DNA from: Duganella sp. BJB476
GTDB lineage: Bacteria; Pseudomonadota; Gammaproteobacteria; Burkholderiales; Burkholderiaceae_D
Length of the DNA stretch: 64,000 nucleotides
Assembly (NCBI RefSeq): GCF_003416895.1
Contig: NZ_QVIO01000001.1
Coordinates: 434,001 to 498,000, forward strand
Reading direction: 5' to 3'
The notes beneath the pieces are model-generated. The model saw nothing but the letters and a program-made list of their open reading frames with translations, was not told the origin of the DNA and searched no databases. The translations under genes and the position numbers were made by a program. Below, one piece after another: positions 39,394-47,884 of this stretch (the first letter of the stretch is position 1; every line of letters starts with the position of its first letter).

Positions 39394-40482
39394 ATGAGCA
39401 TCACAGTAGAAGACGTCAAAGCCGCGCTGTCCCAAATCGTTGACCCAAATACAACGAAAGACTATGTGTCCGGCAAGGCCGTGAAGAATTTGAAGGTCGA
39501 GGGCGGCGATATCTCCCTCGATATCGAACTGGGCTACCCGGCCAAGAGCCAGTTCGACGCCATCCGCGCCAGCGTCATCGCCGCCCTGCGCGTGCTGCCG
39601 GGCGCCGGCAATGTCAGCGTCAACGTGCACAGCAAGGTGATCTCGCACACCGTGCAGCGCGGCCTCAAGCTGATGCCCAACGTGAAGAACATCATCGCCG
39701 TGGCTTCCGGCAAGGGCGGCGTCGGCAAATCGACCACCGCCGTCAACCTGGCGCTGGCACTGGCCGCCGAGGGCGCCTCGGTCGGCCTGCTGGACGCCGA
39801 CATCTACGGCCCGTCGCAGCCGATGATGCTGGGCGTGTCCGGCCGTCCGGAAACCAAGGACGGCAAGACCATGGAGCCGCTGGAAAACTACGGCGTGCAA
39901 GTGTCGTCGATCGGCTTCCTGATCGATCCGGACGAGCCGATGGTGTGGCGTGGCCCGATGGTCACGCAGGCGCTACAGCAGCTGCTGGAACAGACCAACT
40001 GGCGCGACCTCGACTACCTGATCGTCGACATGCCGCCCGGCACCGGCGATATCCAGCTGACCCTGTCGCAGAAGGTGCCGGTCACCGGCGCCGTCATCGT
40101 CACCACGCCACAGGACATCGCGCTGCTGGACGCGCGCAAGGGCCTGAAGATGTTCGAGAAGGTCGGCATTCCTATCCTCGGCATCGTCGAGAACATGAGC
40201 ACCCACATCTGCTCCAACTGCGGCCATGCGGAAGAAATCTTCGGCGCGGGCGGCGGCGCCAAGATGTGCAAGGATTTCAACGTCGAGTTCCTCGGCGCCT
40301 TGCCGCTGACCCTGTCCATCCGCGAGCAGGCCGATTCCGGCAAACCGACCGTGGTGGCCGAACCGGACGGCCAGGTGGCCGCCATCTACAAGGACATCGC
40401 CCGCAAGATTGCAGTACAGGTCGCTGAAAAGGCCAAGGATATGACCAGCAAGTTCCCTAGCATCGTCATCAAGAACGACTAA
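39394..40482 (+). CDS. apbC: Iron-sulfur cluster carrier ATPase ApbC/Mrp
   Basis: 362 residues. N-terminal DUF59/MIP18-like domain (about 1-90), then a P-loop ATPase with deviant Walker A 'SGKGGVGKSTTAVNLAL', 'DADIYGPSQPMMLG' and the cluster-binding CxxC in 'HICSNCGH'. Delivers Fe-S clusters to apoproteins. Adjacent to metG in many betaproteobacteria. Clear ribosome site GGAGAG upstream. Confidence 0.96.
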   Translation: MSITVEDVKAALSQIVDPNTTKDYVSGKAVKNLKVEGGDISLDIELGYPAKSQFDAIRASVIAALRVLPGAGNVSVNVHSKVISHTVQRGLKLMPNVKNIIAVASGKGGVGKSTTAVNLALALAAEGASVGLLDADIYGPSQPMMLGVSGRPETKDGKTMEPLENYGVQVSSIGFLIDPDEPMVWRGPMVTQALQQLLEQTNWRDLDYLIVDMPPGTGDIQLTLSQKVPVTGAVIVTTPQDIALLDARKGLKMFEKVGIPILGIVENMSTHICSNCGHAEEIFGAGGGAKMCKDFNVEFLGALPLTLSIREQADSGKPTVVAEPDGQVAAIYKDIARKIAVQVAEKAKDMTSKFPSIVIKND

Positions 40483-40495
40483 CCGGAGATTACCC

Positions 40496-40888
40496 ATGAT
40501 GAAAAAAATTATCACCGCAGCAGCCTTCCTGGCCTTGAGCGCCAGCGCCTTTGCCCAGCAATCGGTGGCCTTCGTCGAGCCCTTCGATGGCTCCACCGTT
40601 ACCAGCCCGTTCAGGGTCAAGTTCGCCGTCACCGGCATGGATGTCAAGCCGGCCGGCGACATGACGGCCAACACCGGCCACCACCACCTGCTGATCAACG
40701 CCGCGCCGGTCAAGGCGGGCGAAGTGGTCCCGGCCGACGACCAGCACATCCACTTCGGCAAGGGGCAGACCGAGACCGAAGTCAAGCTGGCGCCCGGCAC
40801 CTACGTCTTGTCGCTGCAGTTCGCCAACGGCTTGCACCAGTCCTATGGTCCGGGCATGAGCACGTCCATCAAGGTCACCGTCAAGTAA
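40496..40888 (+). CDS. DUF4399 exported protein
   Basis: 130 residues. Signal peptide 'MMKKIITAAAFLALSASAFA' (cleaved before QQ), then a DUF4399 domain with 'NTGHHHLLIN', 'DDQHIHFGKGQTE' and 'GTYVLSLQFANGLHQSYGP'. The clustered histidines could bind a metal. Function not established. Thirteen bases behind apbC, so co-transcription is likely. Confidence 0.85.
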   Translation: MMKKIITAAAFLALSASAFAQQSVAFVEPFDGSTVTSPFRVKFAVTGMDVKPAGDMTANTGHHHLLINAAPVKAGEVVPADDQHIHFGKGQTETEVKLAPGTYVLSLQFANGLHQSYGPGMSTSIKVTVK

Positions 40889-41054
40889 TCGATGGAAAAG
40901 CGAATGGCGCTGCCGCGCCTTCGCTGATCTAAGCCGCAAGGCCTTGTTTTTACACCGGTTTTTCGCCTCCATCCAGCTGCCGGATAGCGAATAGCCGGGG
41001 CCGGGCGGACTCCGTAATCTGTGGCTTTCATCCACCAGATAAACGGAGTCCACC

Positions 41055-41447
41055 ATGCGTTTAAACCACCTGAGTTTCCCCTCCAACGACGTCGCCGCGA
41101 GCGTCGCCTTCTTCGAGCGCCAGCTGGGCTGCCGGGTCGAACTGGCCGGCCCGATCAGCATCCTCAAGCGCGACGGCTTCGACATCGTCATCGAAGACTG
41201 CGGCGACCGTACCGCCGTCTGGCCGCACAACTTCCACCTGGGCTTCGAGCTGCCGAGCGCCGACGAGGTGCGCGCCTTGCACGCCCGATTCAAGGAGGAG
41301 GGCGTCACTATGAAAACCGAAGTGTTCTATCACGAACGCGGCTCGCGCTTCTTCTGCGAAGCGCCGGGCGGGCTGCTGTTTGAGATCAACACCCGCGCCG
41401 ATGCGGAAGAGCGCTATCGCCGCACCTTCGCCGACGCGGTAAAATAG
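41055..41447 (+). CDS. VOC (glyoxalase/dioxygenase-fold) protein
   Basis: 130 residues in one beta-alpha-beta-beta-beta pair arrangement: 'RLNHLSFPSNDVAASVAFFE' and 'RGSRFFCEAPGGLLFEINT'. A His near the start and a Glu near the end occupy metal-ligand positions of glyoxalase-like enzymes. Substrate unknown. GGAG site present. Lies 30 bases before gltX. Confidence 0.85.
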   Translation: MRLNHLSFPSNDVAASVAFFERQLGCRVELAGPISILKRDGFDIVIEDCGDRTAVWPHNFHLGFELPSADEVRALHARFKEEGVTMKTEVFYHERGSRFFCEAPGGLLFEINTRADAEERYRRTFADAVK

Positions 41448-41477
41448 CTTCTTTTACATATAAGCACTCCTACATCG

Positions 41478-42887
41478 ATGACTACCGCACCAGCCAAGCC
41501 AGTCCGCACCCGTTTCGCACCGAGCCCGACCGGCTACCTTCACCTGGGCGGCGCCCGCACGGCGCTGTATTCCTGGGCCTACGCCCGTCACTTCGGCGGC
41601 ACCTTCGTGCTGCGCATCGAAGACACCGACCTCGAGCGTTCGACCCCGGAAGCGGTGCAAGCCATCATCGAGGGCATGGAGTGGCTGGGCCTGAGCCACG
41701 ACGAAGGCCCGTTCTACCAGATGCAGCGCATGGACCGCTACCGCGAAGTCGTGGCGCAGATGCTGGAAGCGGGCACCGCCTACCACTGCTACTCGTCGCC
41801 GGAAGAAGTCGAAGCGATGCGTGAGCGCATGCGCGAAGCCGGCGAAAAGCCGCGCTACGACGGTACCTGGCGTCCTGAGTCGGGTAAGACCCTGCCGGCC
41901 ATCCCGGCCGACCGCAAGCCGGTGGTGCGCTTCAAGAACCCGCTGGACGGCGAAGTGACGTGGGACGATTTCGTCAAAGGCACCATCACCATCGGCAACA
42001 AGGAACTGGACGATCTGGTCATCGCCCGTCCGGATGGCACGCCGACCTATAACTTCTGCGTGGCGGTCGACGACTGGGACATGGAAATCAGCCACGTGCT
42101 GCGCGGCGACGACCACGTCAACAACACGCCACGCCAGATCAACATCCTGCGCGCCATCGGCGCGCCGCTGCCGCTGTATGGCCACCTGCCGATGATACTG
42201 GGCGCCGACGGCCAGAAGATGTCCAAGCGTAAGGACGCCGTCAACGTCATGGATTATCCGGCGCAAGGCTATCTGCCGGAAGCGATCCTGAACTACCTGG
42301 CGCGCCTGGGCTGGAGCCACGGCGACGACGAAGTGTTCTCGATGGAGCAGGTGTGCGGCTGGTTCGACGGCACCCACCTGTCCAACTCGGCGGCGCAGTT
42401 CAACATCGAAAAGCTGAACTGGCTCAACAACCACTATATCAAGCAGGCCGACAACGAACGCCTGGCCGCGCTGGCCCAGCCGCGCATGCTGGCCGCCGGC
42501 GCCGTGTTCGAAGGCGCGCCTGCATTGCCGGCCGTGCTGGCGCTGATGAAGGAGCGCGTCAACACTGTCAACGAACTGGCCGACGCCGCCATGCTGTTCT
42601 ACCGTGCGCCGCAGCCGGACGCCGCGCTGATGGCCCAGCACCTGACCGACGCCGTCAAGCCGGCGCTGGCGCAGTTTGCCGAGCGTTGCGCCACGGTGGA
42701 GTGGACCAAGGAAGCGCTGGCTGCGATGATCAAGGAAGTATTGGCCGCCAACACGCTGAAGATGCCGCAGATGGCCATGCCGCTGCGTTTGATCGTCACC
42801 GGCCAGCTGCAAACCCCGGCCATCGATGCGGTGTTGCAGATCTTCGGCCGCGAGGCAATTGTGGCGCGCCTGGCGAAATTTCTCTGA
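41478..42887 (+). CDS. gltX: Glutamyl-tRNA synthetase
   Basis: 469 residues. HIGH-type motif in '[17 protein letters not shown]' and KMSKS-type '[15 protein letters not shown]'; the C-terminal helical domain recognises the anticodon. Charges tRNA-Glu. It stands directly upstream of a tRNA array with five tRNA-Glu copies, an uncommon proximity of enzyme and substrate genes. Confidence 0.97.
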   Translation: MTTAPAKPVRTRFAPSPTGYLHLGGARTALYSWAYARHFGGTFVLRIEDTDLERSTPEAVQAIIEGMEWLGLSHDEGPFYQMQRMDRYREVVAQMLEAGTAYHCYSSPEEVEAMRERMREAGEKPRYDGTWRPESGKTLPAIPADRKPVVRFKNPLDGEVTWDDFVKGTITIGNKELDDLVIARPDGTPTYNFCVAVDDWDMEISHVLRGDDHVNNTPRQINILRAIGAPLPLYGHLPMILGADGQKMSKRKDAVNVMDYPAQGYLPEAILNYLARLGWSHGDDEVFSMEQVCGWFDGTHLSNSAAQFNIEKLNWLNNHYIKQADNERLAALAQPRMLAAGAVFEGAPALPAVLALMKERVNTVNELADAAMLFYRAPQPDAALMAQHLTDAVKPALAQFAERCATVEWTKEALAAMIKEVLAANTLKMPQMAMPLRLIVTGQLQTPAIDAVLQIFGREAIVARLAKFL

Positions 42888-42925
42888 TTCTGACTTGAAT
42901 CCTGAGCAAAGTTGCAAAAGGGTAT

Positions 42926-42953
42926 TTGCATAGCGCAGCTTCTTTGCTATACT
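42926..42953 (+). promoter_or_regulatory. Sigma-70-type promoter of the tRNA array
   Basis: TTGCAT, 16 bases, TATACT, ending about 19 bases before the first tRNA. Both boxes are near consensus and the distance to the tRNA 5' end is right. Independent tRNA transcription from behind gltX is inferred. Confidence 0.6.
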
Positions 42954-42971
42954 CTTGTTTCTGCAGCAAAC

Positions 42972-43047
<76 letters not shown>

Positions 43048-43070
43048 CGTTGCAGAATTGGTTGTTCGCA

Positions 43071-43146
43071 GTCCCCATCGTCTAGAGGCCTAGGACATCA
43101 CCCTTTCACGGTGAGTACGGGGGTTCGAATCCCCCTGGGGACGCCA
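43071..43146 (+). tRNA. tRNA-Glu(TTC), copy 1, CCA encoded
   Basis: 76 bases. Acceptor GTCCCCA pairs with TGGGGAC, anticodon loop CTTTCAC giving TTC, T-arm GGGGGTTCGAATCCCCC. Follows tRNA-Ala copy 1 by 23 bases. Confidence 0.96.
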
Positions 43147-43269
43147 AAGTTGTAGATGTTGTAGTTGACGTTGTTTGTACTGATTTGTTTGATGTTTGGC
43201 TTTACGCTGGATAGATACAAGTAGTGAAAACAAAAGTCGCGCAAGCGGCTTTTATTATTTCTGCGCCCG

Positions 43270-43345
<76 letters not shown>

Positions 43346-43387
43346 CTGCGCGGAAGTGATGACGAAGGTAGTAACTGTAGTTCCGAG

Positions 43388-43463
43388 GTCCCCATCGTCT
43401 AGAGGCCTAGGACATCACCCTTTCACGGTGAGTACAGGGGTTCGAATCCCCTTGGGGACGCCA
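43388..43463 (+). tRNA. tRNA-Glu(TTC), copy 2, T-stem variant
   Basis: As Glu copy 1 but with AGGGG/CCCCT instead of GGGGG/CCCCC in the T-stem: a G-C pair at the stem base is replaced by A-T, keeping the pairing. Same variant as Glu copy 5. Confidence 0.96.
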
Positions 43464-43539
43464 GCTTTGCCAGGCTGATGAGAGTAGTAAAAGTAGTACC
43501 TGCAGCACCGTAGTACGACAGAAGACTTTCTGCGCCCGG

Positions 43540-43615
<76 letters not shown>

Positions 43616-43637
43616 TTAGCGCAGGAAGCACCGACAT

Positions 43638-43713
43638 GTCCCCATCGTCTAGAGGCCTAGGACATCACCCTTTCACGGTGAGTACGGGGGTTCGAATCCC
43701 CCTGGGGACGCCA
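43638..43713 (+). tRNA. tRNA-Glu(TTC), copy 3, CCA encoded
   Basis: Same as Glu copy 1, standard T-stem. A strong hairpin terminator follows after 7 bases, closing the first three Ala-Glu pairs. Confidence 0.96.
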
Positions 43714-43720
43714 GCATTGC

Positions 43721-43746
43721 AAAAGCCGCCTTGAGCGGCTTTTTTG
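43721..43746 (+). terminator. Rho-independent terminator inside the tRNA array
   Basis: AAAAGCCGC, loop CTTGA, GCGGCTTTT, continuing into a T-run. It separates Glu copy 3 from the last two tRNA-Glu genes, which then need their own promoter. Confidence 0.8.
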
Positions 43747-43821
43747 TTTTTGCGCCTGTTGCGGCCGTGTTGCAAGCTCGACTATGTTTCGACTTTTTCC
43801 TGTGAAAACAAGGGTTTGCTA

Positions 43822-43850
43822 TTGCCAAGCGCGATAGAGACTGCTATGAT
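43822..43850 (+). promoter_or_regulatory. Sigma-70 promoter of the last two tRNA-Glu genes
   Basis: TTGCCA, exactly 17 bases, TATGAT; both boxes are 5/6 or better. It ends 15 bases before Glu copy 4, and lies just after the internal terminator, so the last two copies form a separate unit. Confidence 0.72.
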
Positions 43851-43865
43851 TCGCGCCTTGGAAAA

Positions 43866-43941
43866 GTCCCCATCGTCTAGAGGCCTAGGACATCACCCTT
43901 TCACGGTGAGTACGGGGGTTCGAATCCCCCTGGGGACGCCA
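43866..43941 (+). tRNA. tRNA-Glu(TTC), copy 4, CCA encoded
   Basis: Same as Glu copy 1. First gene of the second tRNA unit. Confidence 0.96.
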
Positions 43942-43987
43942 CAGGATTTTTCCAAAACGTAGCACCGGCCAGTACGGACAGATTTCT

Positions 43988-44063
43988 GTCCCCATCGTCT
44001 AGAGGCCTAGGACATCACCCTTTCACGGTGAGTACAGGGGTTCGAATCCCCTTGGGGACGCCA
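43988..44063 (+). tRNA. tRNA-Glu(TTC), copy 5, T-stem variant
   Basis: Carries the same compensated A-T pair in the T-stem as Glu copy 2. Last gene of the array. Confidence 0.96.
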
Positions 44064-44077
44064 TTCAAGCAGTAAGC

Positions 44078-44110
44078 ATGCAAAAAGCCGCCTTGTGCGG
44101 CTTTTTGCAT
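44078..44110. terminator. Bidirectional terminator between the tRNA array and the subtilase gene
   Basis: A perfect 14-base stem, ATGCAAAAAGCCGC and GCGGCTTTTTGCAT, with a 5-base loop. The A-run and T-run make it work from either side: it ends the tRNA unit on plus and the subtilase operon on minus. Confidence 0.85.
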
Positions 44111-44118
44111 TTCCGGAG

Positions 44119-46128
44119 CTACCACATGATGGGGTTGTACGGCTGCGGCAGCGGGAAGCGACCCAGCTGCGGCCATTGCGTGCTGTAGGCGGCCAGCTGC
44201 GCCGCCCGCGCCACGTCCAGCCCCAGCGGATCGTAGACCGCGCCACCGCCCATCAAGCCGCTCATTGCGCCGCCCAACTGCGGCGCCGCCATCATCGGCG
44301 ACATCACGCCGGCCTGCTGCGGCGCCACCTGCACCGGCTGCTGGCTGACCTGCGTCTGCAAGCCCACCGCCACCAGCACATCCGGCATGCCGAAACCGGT
44401 GCGGCTCTGGTCGGCCAGGCTGACCCGGTGCGCACTGGCGCGAATGATCTGGAACAGCCGCTCGACCCGCTCGGCCCCGCGCGCCTTGTACTGCGGCGAC
44501 TGGAAGTCCGGATGGTGCGCCAAGGTCAGCGCCGCCAGCCCGGTCACATGCGGCGTCGCCATCGAGGTGCCGTCCCAGGCCGCGAAATTATTCGGCGGCA
44601 CGCAAGAGGTGATCGCCACCCCTGGCGCGCACACCGCCACCTGCGGTCCGAAGCAGCTGAACTTGGCCGTGAAATAACCGTAGGCGTCGACATTCTGGTC
44701 CAGCGTCTGCGCGTGATAGCTGTCGGCCGGGAATTCGTCGAGCTTGCCCACCGCCGCCACCGCCAGCACGTTGGGTGACGAGGCCGGGTATTGCACCGCG
44801 CCGCCTGAATTGCCGGCCGCGACGATGCAAGCGATGCCGGCCCGCTTGGCGCGCACGATCTGCTGCTCCAGCGCTTCCGACACCTCGGCGCCGCCCAGGC
44901 TCAGGTTGACCACGTCGATCTGCTTGTCGATGCAGTATTCCAGCGCATCGATCAACTGGCTGATCTGACCGCCGGGGAACAGCTTGCAGGCATGTACCTC
45001 CGCGTCCGGCGCAAAGCCGCGTATGCCGGAGGCGATGTCGGCCGCCGCGATCACGCCGGCGCAGTGCGAGCCGTGGCCCAGCGTGTCCTGGTCCCAGCCG
45101 TCGGGATTGGTCTTCTTGTTCAGGACGTCGAAGCCGGCCTTGATGTCTTTCAGGTTGGCGTGGGTGGTGGCCGCGCCGGAATCGATGATGGCGATCTTGA
45201 TGCCCTGGCCGCGATAATTGCCGGGCAGCTGATCCAGGCGCATCGCCTTCTGGCCCCAGCCGTAGGCGCGCTGGCGCGGGAAGCCGGCCAGCGACGGCCA
45301 GTCCGACAAGGCGCGTAACGACACGACATTGGCCTCGTCGGTGCTGATGTCGGGGTCGCGCTGGTAGAAGCTCCAGTAGTCGGACTTGGGCTTGACGTAC
45401 AGGCCGCGCACCGATTCCGGCGTCTCGCCGAACAACGACAGCGTGACTTGTCCGTTGGCGTCGGTCACGCCGCTGGCCGGCAGCATGCTGCCGAACAGCG
45501 ACACTTCCGCTTCCGCCTGCGGCGCGCCGTCCTTGCCGATTACGCTGACGACGGCGTTGAGTACCGGGCCACCGCCAGCCGACATCACGCCGGTCACCAT
45601 CGCCGGCTGGCGCAGCGCCGGATCCATCAGGTTCAGGTGCTGGTCGTTTTCCACCAGCAGCCGGCCCTGGCCTTGCTGGTGCAGCACGGCGGCTTTCTGT
45701 TCCGTCATGCGTGCCACCAGCACGCCTTGCGAGCCGCCCATGCCATCGGCCAGCGCGCCGAGCACGGATTTCGGGCCGACCGTGTCGACCACCTCGATGT
45801 CATTGCTGCTGCGCAGAGCCTGTTCCAGCGCCGAGAATTGCAGTGGCTGGAAACTCAGCGCCTGCAAGCCGTCGGGCTGACGCGGCGCGATCACATACTG
45901 CTTCCTGCGCGCGCCGACTGCGCGGCCGCCGCCGCTGGCCGTGCGTTTGCCGGGCTCGCCGGCGGCATCGGCCGCCGCGTCGCCGGCAGCTGCCATCGGA
46001 CTGGCGCCGGAGCCGCTGGAACCGCGCGACGAGCGGCCGGGGTTTTCTGTGGAGCTGGTAGTTTCGCCGCCGCCGGAAAGCGTGGTATCCGGGGACGACG
46101 AGACGCCATCGTTGGAGGGTTTGGGCAT
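44119..46128 (-). CDS. Subtilase (S8) with propeptide-like domain and no signal peptide
   Basis: 669 residues from ATG 46128, preceded by AAAGGAAAG; the frame is open 5 codons upstream but from a TTG. Residues 1-70 are Ser/Gly-rich and hold no signal peptide. Residues 76-167 look like a propeptide (I9-like) domain, an intermediate beta-rich domain (about 180-265) follows, then the catalytic domain with Asp316 ('IAIIDSGAA'), His352 ('LGHGSHCAG'), Asn440 ('AAGNSGG') and Ser522 ('DGTSMATPHVTG'). A Gln/Gly-rich C-terminal tail echoes the repeat protein encoded upstream. Likely active protease of unknown target; see the operon notes. Confidence 0.9.
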   Translation of the reverse strand: MPKPSNDGVSSSPDTTLSGGGETTSSTENPGRSSRGSSGSGASPMAAAGDAAADAAGEPGKRTASGGGRAVGARRKQYVIAPRQPDGLQALSFQPLQFSALEQALRSSNDIEVVDTVGPKSVLGALADGMGGSQGVLVARMTEQKAAVLHQQGQGRLLVENDQHLNLMDPALRQPAMVTGVMSAGGGPVLNAVVSVIGKDGAPQAEAEVSLFGSMLPASGVTDANGQVTLSLFGETPESVRGLYVKPKSDYWSFYQRDPDISTDEANVVSLRALSDWPSLAGFPRQRAYGWGQKAMRLDQLPGNYRGQGIKIAIIDSGAATTHANLKDIKAGFDVLNKKTNPDGWDQDTLGHGSHCAGVIAAADIASGIRGFAPDAEVHACKLFPGGQISQLIDALEYCIDKQIDVVNLSLGGAEVSEALEQQIVRAKRAGIACIVAAGNSGGAVQYPASSPNVLAVAAVGKLDEFPADSYHAQTLDQNVDAYGYFTAKFSCFGPQVAVCAPGVAITSCVPPNNFAAWDGTSMATPHVTGLAALTLAHHPDFQSPQYKARGAERVERLFQIIRASAHRVSLADQSRTGFGMPDVLVAVGLQTQVSQQPVQVAPQQAGVMSPMMAAPQLGGAMSGLMGGGAVYDPLGLDVARAAQLAAYSTQWPQLGRFPLPQPYNPIMW

Positions 46129-46139
46129 GGACTTTCCTT

Positions 46140-46433
46140 TCAAATCGGATCGGCCTGCTCGCGGTCGAATAGCGACAGCGGCTGGTCCGGTTCTATCGTC
46201 AATTGGTGGGAGGGCGTGCCGGTGCTGCGGAAATGCAGCTCCAGCACGCGGGCTTTGTCGGGACTGATTTCGACGACCACCGTATGCGGCTGGTCGTGCG
46301 GGCCGATGACGTCGACCACATTGATCTCGGGGTCGACGTCGGCCAGCGCCAGGAAATCGGCCAGCGGCGCGTCGTCGGTGGCATGGATCAGATACCTGGC
46401 CTTCTTGGCTTGCGCGCCTTGGGTTTCAAACAT
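46140..46433 (-). CDS. Free-standing subtilase-propeptide-like protein
   Basis: 97 residues, acidic, no signal peptide. Residues 12-88 resemble the propeptide-like region (76-167) of the subtilase encoded 11 bases downstream: 'INVVDVIGP' against 'IEVVDTVGP', and 'VVVEISPDKARVLELHF' against 'VLVARMTEQKAAVLHQQ', in the same order. This resemblance is my own visual alignment. Propeptides of subtilases fold and inhibit the enzyme, so a chaperone or immunity-like inhibitor role is inferred. Good AGGAGA ribosome site upstream. Confidence 0.7.
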   Translation of the reverse strand: MFETQGAQAKKARYLIHATDDAPLADFLALADVDPEINVVDVIGPHDQPHTVVVEISPDKARVLELHFRSTGTPSHQLTIEPDQPLSLFDREQADPI

Positions 46434-46527
46434 GAGGGTCTCCTTGAAAAGTGCAGCGCCCTCCGCGGCCGCCGCCGTCGGAGGGCAGGGGACGGCAGGG
46501 CCGTCCGGTCAGCGCCTCAGCGCCCGG

Positions 46528-47721
46528 TCAATGCAGGGTTTGGCCGCCATACAAACCGTTGCCGGCGTTGGCCAGTTGCGCCTGCTGCGTCAGCTGGGCC
46601 AGTTGTGCCTGTTGTTGCGCATAAGCCGCCGTCACCGGATCGACGCCGAACGGCAGCATGCCGCCCAGCTGCCCGGCGATGCCGCCGATGGTGTTGCCCA
46701 GTCCCGAATTGCCGAACGCGCCGCCGATGGCGCCGCCCAGCGGCTGCGCCACGCTCTTGATGAGGTTGCCGAACCAGCCCTGAGGCGCCAGCCCTTGCAG
46801 CTGTTGCAGCTGCGCGTCCTGGGCTTGCTGCGCATAGGCTTGCGTCACCGGATCGACGGCGAACGGCAGCATGTTGGCGATGTTGGGCACCGAGTAGCCG
46901 ATGCCGGGGCTGCCGATGGCGGTCCGGCCGAAGATGGGTGGGCTGATGATGCCGGTGTTGCCGCGCTGGCGCAGCAGGTCGCTGAAGTAGCCCTGCGGCG
47001 CCAGGCCTTGCGCTTGCAGCTGCGCCGCCTGCTGTGCATAGGCTTGCGTCACCGGATCGGCCGAGAAGGGCAGCATGCCGCCCAGCTGGCCGGCGATGCC
47101 GCCGATGGTGTTGCCCAGTCCGGAATTGCCGAAGGCGCCGCCTATCATGCCGCCCAGCGGCTGCGCCACGCTCTTGATGATATTGCCGAACCAACCTTGC
47201 GGCGCCAAGCCTTGTGCTTGCAGCTGTTGTAGTTGTTGGAGCTGGGCTGCCTGCTGGGCGTAAGCTTGCTGCACCGGATCGGCCGCGAACGGCAGCATGC
47301 CGCCCAACTGGCCGGCGATGCCGCCGATGGTGTTGCCCAGGCCGGCGTTACCGAAAGCGCCGCCGATGGCGCCGCCCAGTGGTTGTGCCACGCTCTTGAT
47401 GATGTTGCCAAACCAGCCCTGTGGTGCGAGCTGGGCCTGTTGCAGCTGTTGTAGTTGTTGCAGTTGCTGTTGTTGTGCTTGTTGTGCGTAGGCGGCGGTC
47501 ACAGGGTCGACGCCCAGTGGCAGGAAGGAGCCGCCGATGCCGCCGGCCGCCTGGCCGATCTGGCTGCCGAGATGGGAATTGCCAAACAGCCCGCCGATGC
47601 CGCGGCCGATCAGGCCACCCAGCGGTGCGCCCAGCAAGCTGCCGAAGAAACCTTGCGGCGCCAGGCCGCCCAGTTGTTGTGGTGCTAGTTGTTGTCCATA
47701 GTATTGTTGATACTCGTTCAT
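46528..47721 (-). CDS. Gly/Gln-rich five-repeat protein of unknown function
   Basis: 397 residues built from five units of 68-78 residues starting at L20, L98, L172, L240 and L311. Each begins LAPQG(W/F/Y)F, most run through a Gly-zipper stretch (such as 'LGGAIGGAFGN', 'LGNTIGGIAGQLGG') and end in 'LPF..DPV..AYAQQ' followed by a Gln-rich linker. Unit 4 has lost the Gly zipper. There is no signal peptide or Cys. Gly zippers favour close helix packing or membrane insertion, as in some bacteriocins. Strong AAGGAGATG ribosome site. First gene of the subtilase operon. I cannot name a family. Confidence 0.72.
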   Translation of the reverse strand: MNEYQQYYGQQLAPQQLGGLAPQGFFGSLLGAPLGGLIGRGIGGLFGNSHLGSQIGQAAGGIGGSFLPLGVDPVTAAYAQQAQQQQLQQLQQLQQAQLAPQGWFGNIIKSVAQPLGGAIGGAFGNAGLGNTIGGIAGQLGGMLPFAADPVQQAYAQQAAQLQQLQQLQAQGLAPQGWFGNIIKSVAQPLGGMIGGAFGNSGLGNTIGGIAGQLGGMLPFSADPVTQAYAQQAAQLQAQGLAPQGYFSDLLRQRGNTGIISPPIFGRTAIGSPGIGYSVPNIANMLPFAVDPVTQAYAQQAQDAQLQQLQGLAPQGWFGNLIKSVAQPLGGAIGGAFGNSGLGNTIGGIAGQLGGMLPFGVDPVTAAYAQQQAQLAQLTQQAQLANAGNGLYGGQTLH

Positions 47722-47884
47722 GACATCTCCTTGTTGTGGTTGCTATTAGCCAGCGCTGTCCACGTGCCGCATGGACCTGCGCTGGAAGGGATTGGACTGG
47801 GCCTGTGGGCGGAAGTTTTGGTATTCTTGGTGGCCCTCGCACGTTAATCAGGTATCATCCAGCCTCACGTTTTTCCGACTCATC

